The notes: a model not told the origin generated them from the letters alone. A stretch of DNA of 64,000 bases from Marthasterias glacialis (GCA_911728455.2 OU452225.1:25206495-25270494), one strand, 5' to 3'; counted from the stretch's first letter, positions 21,006 through 33,300 are shown. Made by a program: numbers and translations.

Positions 21006-21208
21006 GTCGTCACCCCTGCTTATGGTGTTGTATCACCAGCAAAGACATGGCTTTGCCAAAGGCCAGTCGACCACCAAGTAATGTAAGAACACTTCAGAGG
21101 CTCTCCAATGACTACAAAGAGTTCACGGAAGCTGGCAGCTTACTTAAGAATGCCAAGAACTTCAACAACGTCATAGGCAAGATATTCTTTGACATACCAC
21201 CCGATTTT
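21006..21208 (+). CDS. RAG1-like exon 6: CxxC zinc motif
   Basis: Starts after TTTCTTTAG in phase 1. GRHPCLWCCITSKDM supplies the CxxC that in RAG1/Transib follows the second Asp. KNFNNVIGKIFFDIPPDF ends at GTAAGT in phase 0. Separated from exon 5 by a 2.37-kb intron holding the antisense THAP gene. Confidence 0.7.
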
Positions 21209-21290
21209 GTAAGTTATATATTTAAAGCAATTATAAAGAAATTTGGCTATATTTTGTTTAACATGTAACATGTACATTTTTAAGTGCAAA

Positions 21291-22085
21291 CAATAGACCG
21301 ATTGCGCGACCCGCGACACGTGATCCCTTTTGGGTATAATGTAAACACACACGTAATCCTCCATAGGAAAGGGTGGTACGGTACACGATTAATGCATTGA
21401 GTTTATTCAAACAAGGCTTTTTTTGCTTGAAATCTGTGAAAGGTATTCCAGAGTTTGTACCAGAGACCTTCAAGTGGCTGAATAAAGCCAGTAAGGACAG
21501 TTCCAGCAAGTCTTGAAAATTGTAAAAGTACCGTATAAATGTGCACGATGTGTACAGCGCGCGACGGAACGTTAGGCCAGAGGACCGCGATCACCACACA
21601 CTTTTCGACACAAAAATTTCAAAGTTTTGAAGCTGAAATCCTCCAAAGAAATTGCTTTCTAAAACTGTGTGATTCCTTTGCCTATTTGAAATTCTGCACG
21701 GCTAGGTACTAATGCTCACTTTTCCAATGTTGTTTACCCTTTTTTTACAGTGATTTAGGCCAACATTACAAACAATAACACACGGGTGGCTACATACTGG
21801 TCGTCCGACGCCGGTAGTGCATGTCTAAAAAAACCACTTTTTAGTAGAATCCTGTTAAATTATGAAACAGAGATGTGATTTAAATTAATGCCACAACATA
21901 CTACTTTAAATAAAAGGGCTGATTAACTAATTCATCGCTTGACGAAAATAACATTGACTGTTTTCGAACTCACTCTGTGTCACGGCCTCTGCTTTTACAC
22001 GTATTTTTTCATCAGCTGTATGACGTCATACCCGATAGGGGGTCACGTGACCGCATGTAAACATTGTCGCGCAATCGGTCTATTA
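21291..22085. mobile_element. Non-autonomous DNA element with 20-bp inverted ends
   Basis: Begins AATAGACCGATTGCGCGAC and ends GTCGCGCAATCGGTCTATT, a perfect inverted pair about 0.8 kb apart, with further inner pairing (CACGTGATC...TCACGTGACC). It occupies the intron between RAG1-like exons 6 and 7. The first bases AATAGACCGAT match smaller elements at 40443, 45235 and 49043. Confidence 0.75.
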
Positions 22086-22149
22086 TACAAAGTAGTAGTG
22101 AACTTCTTTTTGTTTGAATAGAGATTTATTTTATATTTTTTATATTCAG

Positions 22150-22492
22150 GTTTGTCCACCATCACTGTACATAAGCCTTAGTGTCTGGTTTAAGCTCTAC
22201 ACCCTCTTGCAGGAAGAATGCAATGAATTAATGGAGAGTATTGTAGAGGTACTTGCAGAAACCCCGCAGACAGTACCTGCTTTAGCCAATGGTCCATTTC
22301 CATTGTATGTGGCCCAAGCGATGTCAGGTTGTTTCAGCCAAGAACAGAGTTCAAGAAGTAACAAATGAAATTGATGAACTACAAGAACAACTGGCAATGG
22401 TGATGTTGATCAATGATACTGTTGATGTGACTGAAGTGACAACTGAGACAGCTGATCAAATCAAGAAATTGAAAGAGGAATTGGACAGACAG
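22150..22492 (+). CDS. RAG1-like exon 7: VCPPSL helix, then frameshifted coiled segment
   Basis: VCPPSLYISLSVWFKLYTLLQEECNEL opens in phase 0. That frame hits TGA at 22366. A second frame, open across about 22310-22492, gives AKNRVQEVTNEIDELQEQL... and EELDRQ and joins exon 8 in phase 0. The exon is 343 bp, that is 3n+1, consistent with a one-base insertion (or two-base loss) near 22320. Confidence 0.65.
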
Positions 22493-22860
22493 GTAGGCCT
22501 ACATTTATTTGTACTCACCTCTGAATGTGTGGGTATGTTTGACCATATGCTCCGAGGACATTTTACAATAGGGACAATAGGTCCTCACTAGTCAGTTCTT
22601 TGTTTTCATGGGTCCTCGGACGCCATTTGTGTACAAAACCAATGGGGATTGCTTCAGTACAGGAACAATAGAATTAACAATAGAAGTCCTCGGACATAAT
22701 GGTGATTCACGACTGTGTGTTCTCATCTGGTCAGCTCATCAAGTAATTTTCAGTATTACATTGTTATCCATTACCATAAGTTTACCTGAATAATGTCAAT
22801 TGAGAAATTTATTATTAGTTGTATTTATCCATGGTCATATTTATTTATCCTCATTTACAG

Positions 22861-23013
22861 GAAGTAATAGCAGCCACACAGGTGAAACAACTACCCCTTC
22901 ATCAAAACCCACTACTGATCAAGCTTGAAGAAACACTTCAAGAAATCAAAGTCAGGCGGCAGGCCTATTACTCCAACACATTAATTGGAGATCACGTGCA
23001 CAAATGCCTAAAG
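22861..23013 (+). CDS. RAG1-like exon 8: HxxxH zinc region
   Basis: 51 codons, phase 0-0, from TTTACAG to AAG|GTATTG. RRQAYYSNTLIGDHVHKCLK contains the H-x-H-K-C cluster in the position of the RAG1/Transib zinc-binding histidines. Confidence 0.7.
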
Positions 23014-23142
23014 GTATTGTAAATGCTGTTTGTATTGTCTGATATTAATAATGTTCTTTTTTTAAAGAAAGTGATGATAAATGTATACATGTTACTTGTA
23101 AATATTCAGGTTTTTAAAAAATGTTACTGTCCTTTTTTTCAG

Positions 23143-23215
23143 GAGGAAAACATTCATAAAATAATCCCGGATAATTGTGGATTGGGTTTTCAGTCCCTAC
23201 CTTATTGCACAGGTT
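23143..23215 (+). CDS. RAG1-like exon 9 start (partial)
   Basis: After CTTTTTTTCAG the frame gives EENIHKIIPDN then less plausible sequence. No donor or continuation with the final catalytic region is recognised before the kinesin-like gene begins, so similarity ends here. Confidence 0.45.
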
Positions 23216-24104
23216 TTCCCTATTTGGGGTTTTCCTCCCACATCTAAAACCGATATTTCTTCAGCATCTTCTCTACACCAGGTATCTTCAGGCCTACGGG
23301 TCAAATTGCTAGTCATTTTGTGGGGCCCTTGGTTTCATTACCAGAAAGACAAAGTAATAAGTTATAATAACGAGGTTTGCAGTAACACCATGTGTATATT
23401 TTTGCTGTGTAATTCTTGTGAGAACTTGTCCTGCTATTTATTCTTCTACTGCGGAGTAAATTTCAGACTTAAGGCCTAACCCTCCTGAATTATACCCATC
23501 TGGGATACTGTTTAAACTAAGAGAAAATAGTATTTCAGGACTCCTAAGTCACTTTTTCTTATTTTGATTGCGGCAATAAAAACTATCAACATGTGGGGCC
23601 TATTGTGTATGTTGACCTAATTCATCGACGACATGATCACGATAATCTTGGTTGTGCCATCTTGGAAGTCTATGTCACTGTGTTATACAGTGCAGTGCAA
23701 ATTAGTGCAAATTTTAGGTGACGCAGTGTTTACACGTTTACCTGTCGACTGGTGAGTGTCAATACACCAAAAAGCACTTTAAAGCAAAGTTTTTTTCGTG
23801 TACGATCTTCACCAGATTTAACCACAGTTTCACAGGTTTGTTTTACGGTGTGATTGTTGAAAAACAAATGGATGGGAATTTATTACTCTTATAAAAGATA
23901 CAACACTAAAAGAACTGGCTGTTTGACAGCAACCTAACAAGCAATGCTTAGAGCTAAACACACAACATATATGTATGTGACATGTACTTCAATTTGTACC
24001 ATAAAAGAATTGCTCATAACTTTTGTTGTAATAATATTTAAAAATTCAGTATCTTAATTCTTGAAATGTTTGGCTTGAATTTCAGTTTTGAGGCGTTCTA
24101 TTAG
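23216..24104. other. Gap between the RAG1-like and kinesin-like genes
   Basis: No exon recognised. The N-terminal part of the kinesin motor and the promoter of that gene should lie here or be lost. A stretch of AT-rich sequence and short imperfect repeats (CAGTGCAGTGCAAATTAGTGCAAATT near 23690) is all I see. Confidence 0.4.
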
Positions 24105-24300
24105 CAAGGAGATACCAACAGAGCCATCTACAATGATGCCATTCTTCCTGGGGGAGGCTTCAGCTGTAGCTTGCTGTGTTCTGGAGAGAGCGGCTCAGGA
24201 AAAAGCTTCACCTTAGCTGGGGAAGGCCTCGGTCAGCCAGGAATCATTCAAATGGTCATCAACGATCTGTTTGTGGAAGTAGATGAACTAGAGAGAAATG
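24105..24300 (+). CDS. Kinesin-like motor exon with P-loop
   Basis: [37 protein letters not shown]: the ATP-binding loop G-x4-GKS/T is intact (GESGSGKS). I take the acceptor TTCTATTAG|CAAGG; the alternative acceptor at 24085 would include an in-frame TAG at 24101. Ends phase 1 at GTACGT. Confidence 0.75.
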
Positions 24301-27300
24301 GTACGTACAGTAGAAAAGAGACTCCCATTTTGTCCCCAACCCGTACCCCCATATCCAACAATCAAGCTCCCTGCTCTACTTGAAATCAAGTCACTGCTCA
24401 CCAAAACTACCACAATTTGGCTAAGTCATTAGGATGTGAGTTCGAATCCTGGCCATGACACTTGTGTCCTTGAGCAAGACGCTTAACTATAATTGCTTCT
24501 AATAGGGGAAGAGGCAGTTATGTTTGTCTCACAACGGATTCATTTACCCCTCCCTGTTCTTAGCTGTGCTGTGAAGAGACTTGCGTTTATATCTCGCCAT
24601 GTCTTGTTTCTGCGCATTGGGGCAGGTTTCTATCCCTTCACGTAGCGTGGGTCTTCTGCTAGTATAAGGATAATTGTTCATAAATTGTTATATAATGAGG
24701 TGCAAATTGTACAACTTTTTGTTTTTTTTAACTCTTAGGGTCCGTCGCTTATGTGAAGATTCGTATGTATGAGATATATAGTGAGATCGTCAGAGATTTG
24801 TTAAATCCAGATCAACAAGGTGCCGTGTGTGACATCAGTGTTAACGCAAAACATGGAGTTCATATTCAGGTAATTGTCATCTTGTAATATTGTTTCTTAA
24901 TCTTGTAAAGTAGCCGTACAGTATTTAAGATCTAAAACTTTGCATGGTGGGAACACAGTCTAGTAGGTTTTTGCAGTGACACCATGTAATTATCTCTGAT
25001 GAGTTGGTGTGGTTCTGAAAAGAACCGATTGTTTAACAACTCAACGTTTCGATCAGTATACTATGATTGTCTTCAGGAGAAGAGCATATTGATCAAAGTA
25101 GACTGATATTCAGAGTATATACTGATCGAAATGTCGAGCTGTTAAACCATCAGTGTTTTTTCCAGAACCACCCCAACTCAGTAGAGATAATTACATGGTG
25201 TCATTGCAAAAACCTTACTAGAGCTCGTACAGTATTTGACATTAAGGCCCAATTTCATGATGCTGCTGTATGGCTTAAAGCCCCAGCTCAACATTGGTAA
25301 GAAGCAAAAACATAAATGTTCACAGATTTACATTATAAAGATAATGATGGTAGAAAACTTTCCTTGAAATATTTCTGCCTGAAGTGTTATCCTTCATAAA
25401 TAATAAATGAAATAAGATTCAAAATTAGTTTTCGTCTCAGTGAGATGAAAAACTCTTCCTACAGGAATACGTACAAAAATGCTGAATGCATTTTTACCGT
25501 TTTCTCGCAAATGAAACATGAAATGTGCTGACATTTTCCCAAGTTGGTTTTATTACAAATATCTTGATTTGTGCAAAGAATGGAAGCATTTACAGACATT
25601 TTACCAATGTTGAGCTGGGGCTTCAAGGTCCATAGAATCCTAGATGCTTTACTTGGCGCCACTAAGCGCAGAATTCACTGGTAACCAGCACAATGAAAAT
25701 GGGGCCCAAATCAACCACTTGGTGCATTTATTATAATTTCAGTATTTGCTTGCATTCGTTGCACACTTTTCCCAACATAGCTAGGAAAGAAAAGTCCAGA
25801 AATTAACAGGTTTAAAGTGAATCCAAAAAGTAACAAACTACATGTAGCTGAATGGACTTGTGATAATCATTGCAGCCGAACTGTGTGAAGTGGGTGTGAA
25901 CCACTGTAAACCAGGGTATCAAATATGGGGTTCAGTCACTCAACAGCATCCTTCATATCTCAGTCATGCAGAGAAATTCCAAGATTATTTGATAGTTGAC
26001 ATTAAAAACCCTTACAGACAAGGCTGTTTGGCTAGCCTGTGGCCTAAATCCTCCCATATTCTCTTCTCCTAGGCCACTCCCCACACCAAACTGTTTGGGC
26101 TTTAGAAAAAAATTGGAATGCCTGGTCCTGTGATAAATTGGAATGCCTGATCCTGTGATAAATTGGAATGCCTGATCCTGTGATAAATTGGAATGCCTGA
26201 TCCTGTGATAAATTGGAATGCCTGATCTTGTGATAAGCACTTGTTAATTGGGCCTACTTGCCCCACTCCTTCAGAATCCTTCACTTTTGGTAAGTGGATA
26301 TACACTAATCAGAGCAGCGCTTGTTTATGGTATTTTACACCACCGCAGCTATGGCCGCCGCATGCGCAGGCGACATGACAAGAACACATCAGTGCACATA
26401 TGTACCAATCAGCATGGAGGGTTCACAGTGTGTGTGCGTCGACACGCGCGTACAGCGGCCATAGCTGGCGTGGTGTTAAAGCCAATGCACAGGCTGCTCA
26501 GATAAATCTATAGGATTTGGGACTGTAAGGGTTAAATTGACTTTAGGTATCGAAAATCAGGTGCTGGAAATAGTTATTGTGACTTTCCTTCCCATAAGCA
26601 ACTTTAGTCGACCAAGATTACATGCAAAAAAAAAATAATCAAGCATGAACACAAAGACCATTTGTGATAATGATGTAGTTTTTTCTATGTTGACCTTCCA
26701 TAGCCAAGCTTACAATGGTTGGAAAGAGAAAGATCAAGATCGGATCTAACTCTTCCCAACTATTTTCGTTCACATCAAAACAACTTGTAGAAGGAATTTT
26801 TTTTTTTATCTTGACATTTAGAACCTGACAGAAGTAGCAGTGAGCAGTGCTTCCACTGCAGTGTCTACATTTAAGAGCGGGTGGTTGGCGCAGAACTCTA
26901 AGGCGACGAACTTTGGTGTAGCAAGCAGTAGGACGACAACCATCGTTGAAGTTCTTCTTATTCAGGTACAACACATTTAAAAGAACTCCTCACCCCTTCT
27001 TACTTAATCTAAAATAACATTTGCCAGTGATTTAACCAACCAAGGAAAACCATTCAATTGCCTGGTTTGTCAAAGTTTAATTATCATGCCTGGGGTACAT
27101 TCATGTATTGTCACCTCCCCTTAGATAGGGTCCAATTCCAAAGACCAACTTCTCATCATAGAGAGAACATTAGACACCAATCCATGAATCCCCACCCCTT
27201 TACGTTTTGACCAATCACAGCCTTGCATGGCTATGCCACCAAAAGTCTGACATGATAAAATTTTATTGGCAAATGTAAACATACGTGCGTTTACTTGTCG

Positions 27301-30300
27301 GGCACATTCATGTCGTGCAGTGTGACATTGAAGAGATGCACATTGTGCTGCCCACGTGTACAGTCGTGATGTAGCCAATGCTGTGATTGGTCAATATATT
27401 TAGGATTTTATCAGGTCGGACTTTGGGTGGCGTAGCCAAGGCTGTGATTGGTCATTACGTAAGGGGGAGATGCTTAATGGATCGGTCTATTGCATCAGGA
27501 ATATTTGTTATTTATGTTTTACAGGAGAGAGATGAAAACACCTATCCGTATAAATCAACGTTCACCTTCGTCGATCTCCCTGGTGCAGAGAAACTTGCCA
27601 CAGAACCAAAGGCTCTGAAGAGGATGTACACTGGTCATATATTTCCACATAAATTCAAGAGTTCTAAAAATAACAGCTGAACAAGTTTTAAGATGTGCCC
27701 TTTTTCTTCATATCAAAAGTTGATAAAAATCAGATAGTACAATCTCCTTATGTAAGATTTAATGTGTTCTTCCATTGAGCTGCAGGAAGTCCAGGCTCTG
27801 TGGCTCTTTTGTAAATGTGATGTCACAGGTCACATGCTGTTTATTCAGTGCGTTCCTTTTAGCAAGTCAGAGAAAAAAACATACATTTTTTACCAAGTTC
27901 CCAGTTGGTCATAATCAAACGATACTGTGTTTACAGGGTTCAAATAATCCAGATTGTGTGGTGATAACATGCACTTAACTGGGCGAAGATCAATATCAAG
28001 AAAAACAGAAATGTTAAATTATTGTTCCATTTGCACAAAATACAAACTTTGAATATTATCAATCCATGATGGAATATACAAAAACAGTAAAACAATATCA
28101 ATATATTTTGCAACACTTATAGATTCTATCCATTTTGGAGTTTTTTTATATAATTTTTATTTTGTTTGTTTTCCAGTCAATCCAAACTGACCAATCTTTT
28201 GCGTGATCAACTTGGAGGCAACTGTAAGACAAAGGTCATAGTTCATCAGAAGCCCCGTACGGACCCAAGGATCACCCACAGGCAGTGCTGAATGCAGCAG
28301 ACTATTTTGGGTAAATCATCAATTTCTGTGTTTTGAACGACACGGCTTCACAGGTACAAAGAACCTTCTGAAAGCTGTTTCCCTCCCCGTAAATTGAGTC
28401 ATTTAATCAGGGTTGCATTCGCCGCCATCTTTGAGGTCAAACGCAGCATCGAACGTGCCTTGTAGCTGTTTTGACCTCAGCGTGAGGGTGTCCTTTCCTG
28501 TACTAAATGCTCATAGTGACGTCATACGCATAAGGTCTATATTTAAATCTAAAGACTGGCTTTGTTTGATTTTGAGCATCAAGTTCAAAGACCTGTTAAG
28601 CGCATTAATCTGCTTATAGATGTTGGTAAGCAAAAATAGGATCCTGGACACCAGCTTGTTCAATGTAATGCACACTGCTTTGACTGGTTCGGGGATAACT
28701 TTAGCTTAACAGATGAACTTGCTATAAGCAGGTCAGTAACACTGGGCCAAGATAATCTTACTTTACAGTCAATAATGTCGTGTAGCAACGTAATGAGCAT
28801 AACTTCAGACTTTGCTTCTTTTTTGGGGGGGGGGGGGAATGCCAAAAAGTAGATGTGGGAAAGACTCTTAATAAAATACACTACATCATGGCTGTATGTG
28901 ATGCTGTAAAATTAGTTTATACAGCAACTGCCGATAGTGTGTGCCTTGATAGGAGGCCGCATATTTTGAGTTTACCCGCGAAACGACAACAGTGAAGAGA
29001 GAAAAGCAAATTATATAATTCTGTGATGACTCTAACTGCCTTTTTTCCTTTTAGGGTTTGATCACTCAGTATCGAGCTCGTCTTCGTGAACTGCAAGCTC
29101 AGAAAGGACAGACTGATGCTCCTCCTGCTATTGACTCGGAGGAACTCATCTCAAACAATGGCAAGCTTGTCAAGGAAAATGTAAGACAAAGGGAGGTCAG
29201 GGTTCCATACTTGTAAATGTAGGCCTAATAGACCCGATCCATTAAGCCCCGCCTACCTTAGCAACTGCCTAGCAACAGCACATGGTGTGACTTCCTTGCC
29301 ACGATCGCTGTGGTGGTGCGGTTGCGGCCACACACACGTATCGGATACACACATGTACATGGTTTTCGTGAACAGCATGGATTTAGTTTTGTAGCCTTTT
29401 GAGCAGTGCCTTGAGTCCAAAGAACAATGCAGACAGGAACACTGTTAAACCACTTGTACACGACTGTACAGGGACCACTGCTGTGGGATTTGCACCACCA
29501 GAAATACGAACAAATTAAAACAAAACAAAAGTTAGTACAGTTGTGTGTGCTGTTGTGTGTCAGAACAATGGCGGTGCTTTTGTCAAACTTTCAGTGGCGT
29601 TGTCAAGGCTGTGATTGGTCAATACGTTAGTAGGCGAGGGATTGGAATGGCAGGTTGATGATGATCCAAAGTGGTTATTGAAGCTGATGTTAATCATGTG
29701 GTTCAGCACTAATAATCAAGTCATTTGGGATGCTGATAAATTTATGTTTTCAATCTCACTCTCAAAGTTTTAAGGTTGCTCAAGATCTACTCTTGTTATT
29801 GAGGTTGATTCATTGTTGCTTGCAGCATCTTCAAGTATACAGTATGAATGAAAACAAGCATGTGTACTGTTAAGAACTGTGTTTCTTTCAAACTTGAGGC
29901 TTAAAATAGATTCATAATCCCTTCATAATGATGATTTTACACAACATGATGTTTTTTATCCTGTGGTGTCCTCTTCGTTTCTGAACTCCAGATGAAGTTG
30001 AAGGAGGAGGAGGGATACTTGAGGAGGAAACTTGACCAACTCCAGAGTCGTCTTGGTGATGTTGCCATGGCAAAGACTGATATGGCGTCCAAACTGATCC
30101 TGAATGAAGAGGAGAGGTTAAAGGTTAGTTTAAACCCAACTGATCTGATGTCATGGCGTCCAAACTGATTCTGAATGAAGAGGAAAGGTTAAAGGTTAGT
30201 TTAAGCCCAACTGATCTGATGTCATTGATGTGATTGAACTCATAAATATTCAATATTAATAGTCGTAGCTCATGAATATGTATGAGATGGATTATCCAGG

Positions 30301-33300
30301 CTGTAATGCACAGGACCAAATCAGAGACTTCCTTTCTTTGGCTCGGCCCATTGGTCTCATCCAAGACTGCCAGGATGGGCTGATGAGCTTGTAAAAGTTT
30401 GTATTCAGGATGTAGTGATGCATGATGGGACTGATTGTGCACTGAGTGCAATGCGTACAATGCCAACACATACACACATGATATGACAATGTAAACTGTC
30501 ATTAGCCCTGTTCTATTTAAACCAAAGTTGCAAGAAGAATAAAACGATTCAGGCAAATTATTAATGTAGTGATTGACCCCTATTAGTGAAAGGCAAAGAA
30601 TGATAATTATTTTCAATGGATTTACAAAATAAAGCTACATTATTATTAATACCTTTCGTTATTAATATCATTATTAATTTCTGGTAATGAAACCAAGGAT
30701 GCCTGTAGCTCTCAAGCCTGAGGAAACCTGTAGATAAGGATGCTTGCTATTTGAACCAGAAATACCGGGGTAAATGCCTACTCTTCCTCAATAAGTGTTC
30801 TGGGTTCTTTTACGTGCACCACCCATCCAAGTACACAGGACCTACGGCTTAAGGTCCCATCTGAAGGACAAAGCAATTATGGTAAAGTGTCTTGCTCAAG
30901 GACACAAGTGTCACAACTGGCCAGGCTTGGCTTCGAACCCACATTCTATAAACTACATGTGACCAGCCAGACTCACGTCTCTTCGCTGCCAGGCCCTTGT
31001 AGTTGTAAATAATATTGTTTAATAATATCTAATAACACCATTGTAGGATTATTTCTTCTTTTCAATATTCTGCAGGTAAAGACCTAGACGGGACGATTGT
31101 TTCATCTCACCAATTGCCTCTTCCCTGTCCTGTTACCGCCCATAAGCATCTTCACTTGCTCCACTTGCTGTTACCCATAGCCATAAAAGTGCTGCGAAAC
31201 CGTAGATGACGCGCAACGCAGCCGAGGCCGTAAAGGTAACAATTGCGTTATTGCTATTGATCAAAGTTGGACATGTAATAACTCTTTCTCCCAATACCTC
31301 AACAGGGGTTTTGTTATGTAAAGGCGTATGTAACATTCCGTAGAATCATGGCTGCGGGAGAAAAGACATGGTCACCGGTTAAAAAAATGTCAGAAGGTGA
31401 CATGATGTCCCAAATAAAGAAGTTGCAGGAACAACTAAAGGCAGCAACATCCGACACCGCTTCGAAACCAAATCCGGCATTTCTTTTGATGCCAAGCCAA
31501 AAGAAACTGTCCACTTACCTTACTCTGGGTCATCCGATGCTCCACGGAAGTTAGAGGACTGGATCTGTGATGTTAAAGCAACAATTAGGTCCCACCCCTT
31601 GTCAGAACAGGACAAAGTTGATTTCGTCTTTCAGCATCTAACTGGCCCAGCCAGGGAAGAAGTGAAATTCAGGTCAAAACAAAATGGCGATGATGTCTTC
31701 AAAATACTTAGAGAGGTTTTTGGTGACCAAGGATCTTCAGTACATTTCCAGAGAGCCTTCTTCGAGAGGAAACAGAGAGGAGATGAAAATATTCAAGATT
31801 TTTCTCATGCCCTCTTAGATCTCTTTGAACGAGCTAGCAGAAAATCCCCTCATCTGACTGCCCACAAACAGCAGGTTCTTTGTAACCAATTTGCAGATGG
31901 TGTTTCAGACAGTCTTTTGCGAAAAACTTTGAGGAAAAGAGTTAAGGACAGTCCAACAATTGACTTTTTCACACTGAGGGCCGAAGCTATCAATTGGGCC
32001 GATGAGTTAAATGATACCCAGCCCAAGCAAAAACCAAAGAAGCAAGCTTCTTCTCTTGAAATACCAACAATGACATCTGAAGCCATCAACTGGACGGATG
32101 AACTGAATACAGCTACATATCAACAAAAAGCAACAATCCAAGCAACTAAAATGAGTCAGATGGCAGAAACTAAAGCACTCGCAGACATTGTTCAGCAAAT
32201 AGAACAACAACAGAAACAAAATGAGCAAGTAACCAATTTGGTGCAAGAACACATAACAAAACAAGATCGCATCAAGGATGCAGAAACTTATACAGGCCGC
32301 AGAGACAAGACTAAAACTAGGATGAAGTGTGATTTTTGTAAGGCACTGGGTCATACCCAAGATAAGTGCTTTAAGTTGCAACTCAAAGAGGCACAGGAAA
32401 CCATTAAGAAGCTACGAAAAGAAGCAAGGCAGCAGTCTTCATCGGGAAACTAGAGTTTCCAACCGTTTTGAGTTCGCCGGTAGGGAGACAGAGAGTGAAC
32501 TCATCTCATCCTTTACAACATCGTCTTGTTCGTGATTGTCCCACATTAGTTGCTAAGATTGGTGGAAAGGCTGTATCATGTCTTGTCGACACAGGTTCTT
32601 GACGGAGGAAGGTTTTCATTCTTTGTTCAAACCTGGGGACAGGCCGATACAAAGTAGTAATCTCTGCTTGAAAATCACTTCAGCTGGTGGTCTTGAGATA
32701 CCTTATATTGGGTTCATCGAGGTTGACATTGAAGTTGAAGGGATATTGTTACAGCAGGTTGGAATTCTGATAGTTAAGGATTCATTGAATGTAGAACACA
32801 GAGAACAAAAGAGACAGGTTCCAGGATTACTTGGTATGAATGTTCTGCGACCTCTTGTTGATACCATGAGCAGAAGCAATGTGGTCCATTCTCCTTCACT
32901 CTCATTTATAGCATCAGTTCTGTCCTTGCGTGATCTAACGCAGAAAGCCGAACAGGAAACCATTGGGTTTGCGAGGGTTATGAGTAGTGAAAACATTTGT
33001 ATTCCTCCGGAATCTTCAGTGACTGTAATTGCAGAAACTAATGGTCTCTCTTTATCACAATTTGCATTAGTTAAACCTTTACGGTCTTCTGATCATCTTC
33101 CTGTAGGTATTTTTACAGCTTCCACATTGGTGAAACTTGAGGGTATTTTTCCTGTAAGAATAGACAACATATCTACGTCATGTTTTGTACTACGAACTAA
33201 AACACGAGTAGGTGTTGTTCGAGCAATTAACAGTGTGGTTGATAACAGTCAACAGGTGTCTTTCAGGTAAACCAAATTCAAATATCCCGAGTAGAGAAGC

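Larger units (their letters stand above)
16703..23215 (+). pseudogene. RAG1-like (RING + Transib/RAG1-type core) gene, frameshifted and C-terminally truncated
   Basis: Exons with consensus boundaries: about 16703-17365, 17516-17796, 17928-18134, 18225-18467, 18568-18639, 21006-21208, 22150-22492, 22861-23013 and from 23143. The product has a C3HC4 RING, a following C2HC-type finger as in the RAG1 N-terminus, then a core with two acidic-motif exons (GGDKGGG, FGDYEF), a zinc-type RHPCLWCC motif, VCPPSLYISL, and GDHVHKCLK. This order (D, D, CxxC, HxxxH) is that of RAG1 and Transib transposases (family knowledge). The third catalytic acidic residue is not found before sequence similarity ends near 23215. 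Phases join cleanly for exons 1-5, but exon 5 ends in phase 2 while exon 6 needs phase 1, and exon 7 needs a one-base shift near 22320. A transposon-derived host gene now decaying is most likely; sequencing error or an unseen microexon could explain part. Confidence 0.7.

Noticed and set aside
24086..24104. Nonsense mutation TAG in the kinesin P-loop exon
   Set aside because: An alternative acceptor directly at this TAG (TTCTATTAG|CAAGG) removes it and keeps phase, so a lesion is not needed.
30125..30616. 163-codon open frame on the minus strand
   Set aside because: Antisense to the CCDC78-like exon end; hydrophobic but without domain features or splice sites.
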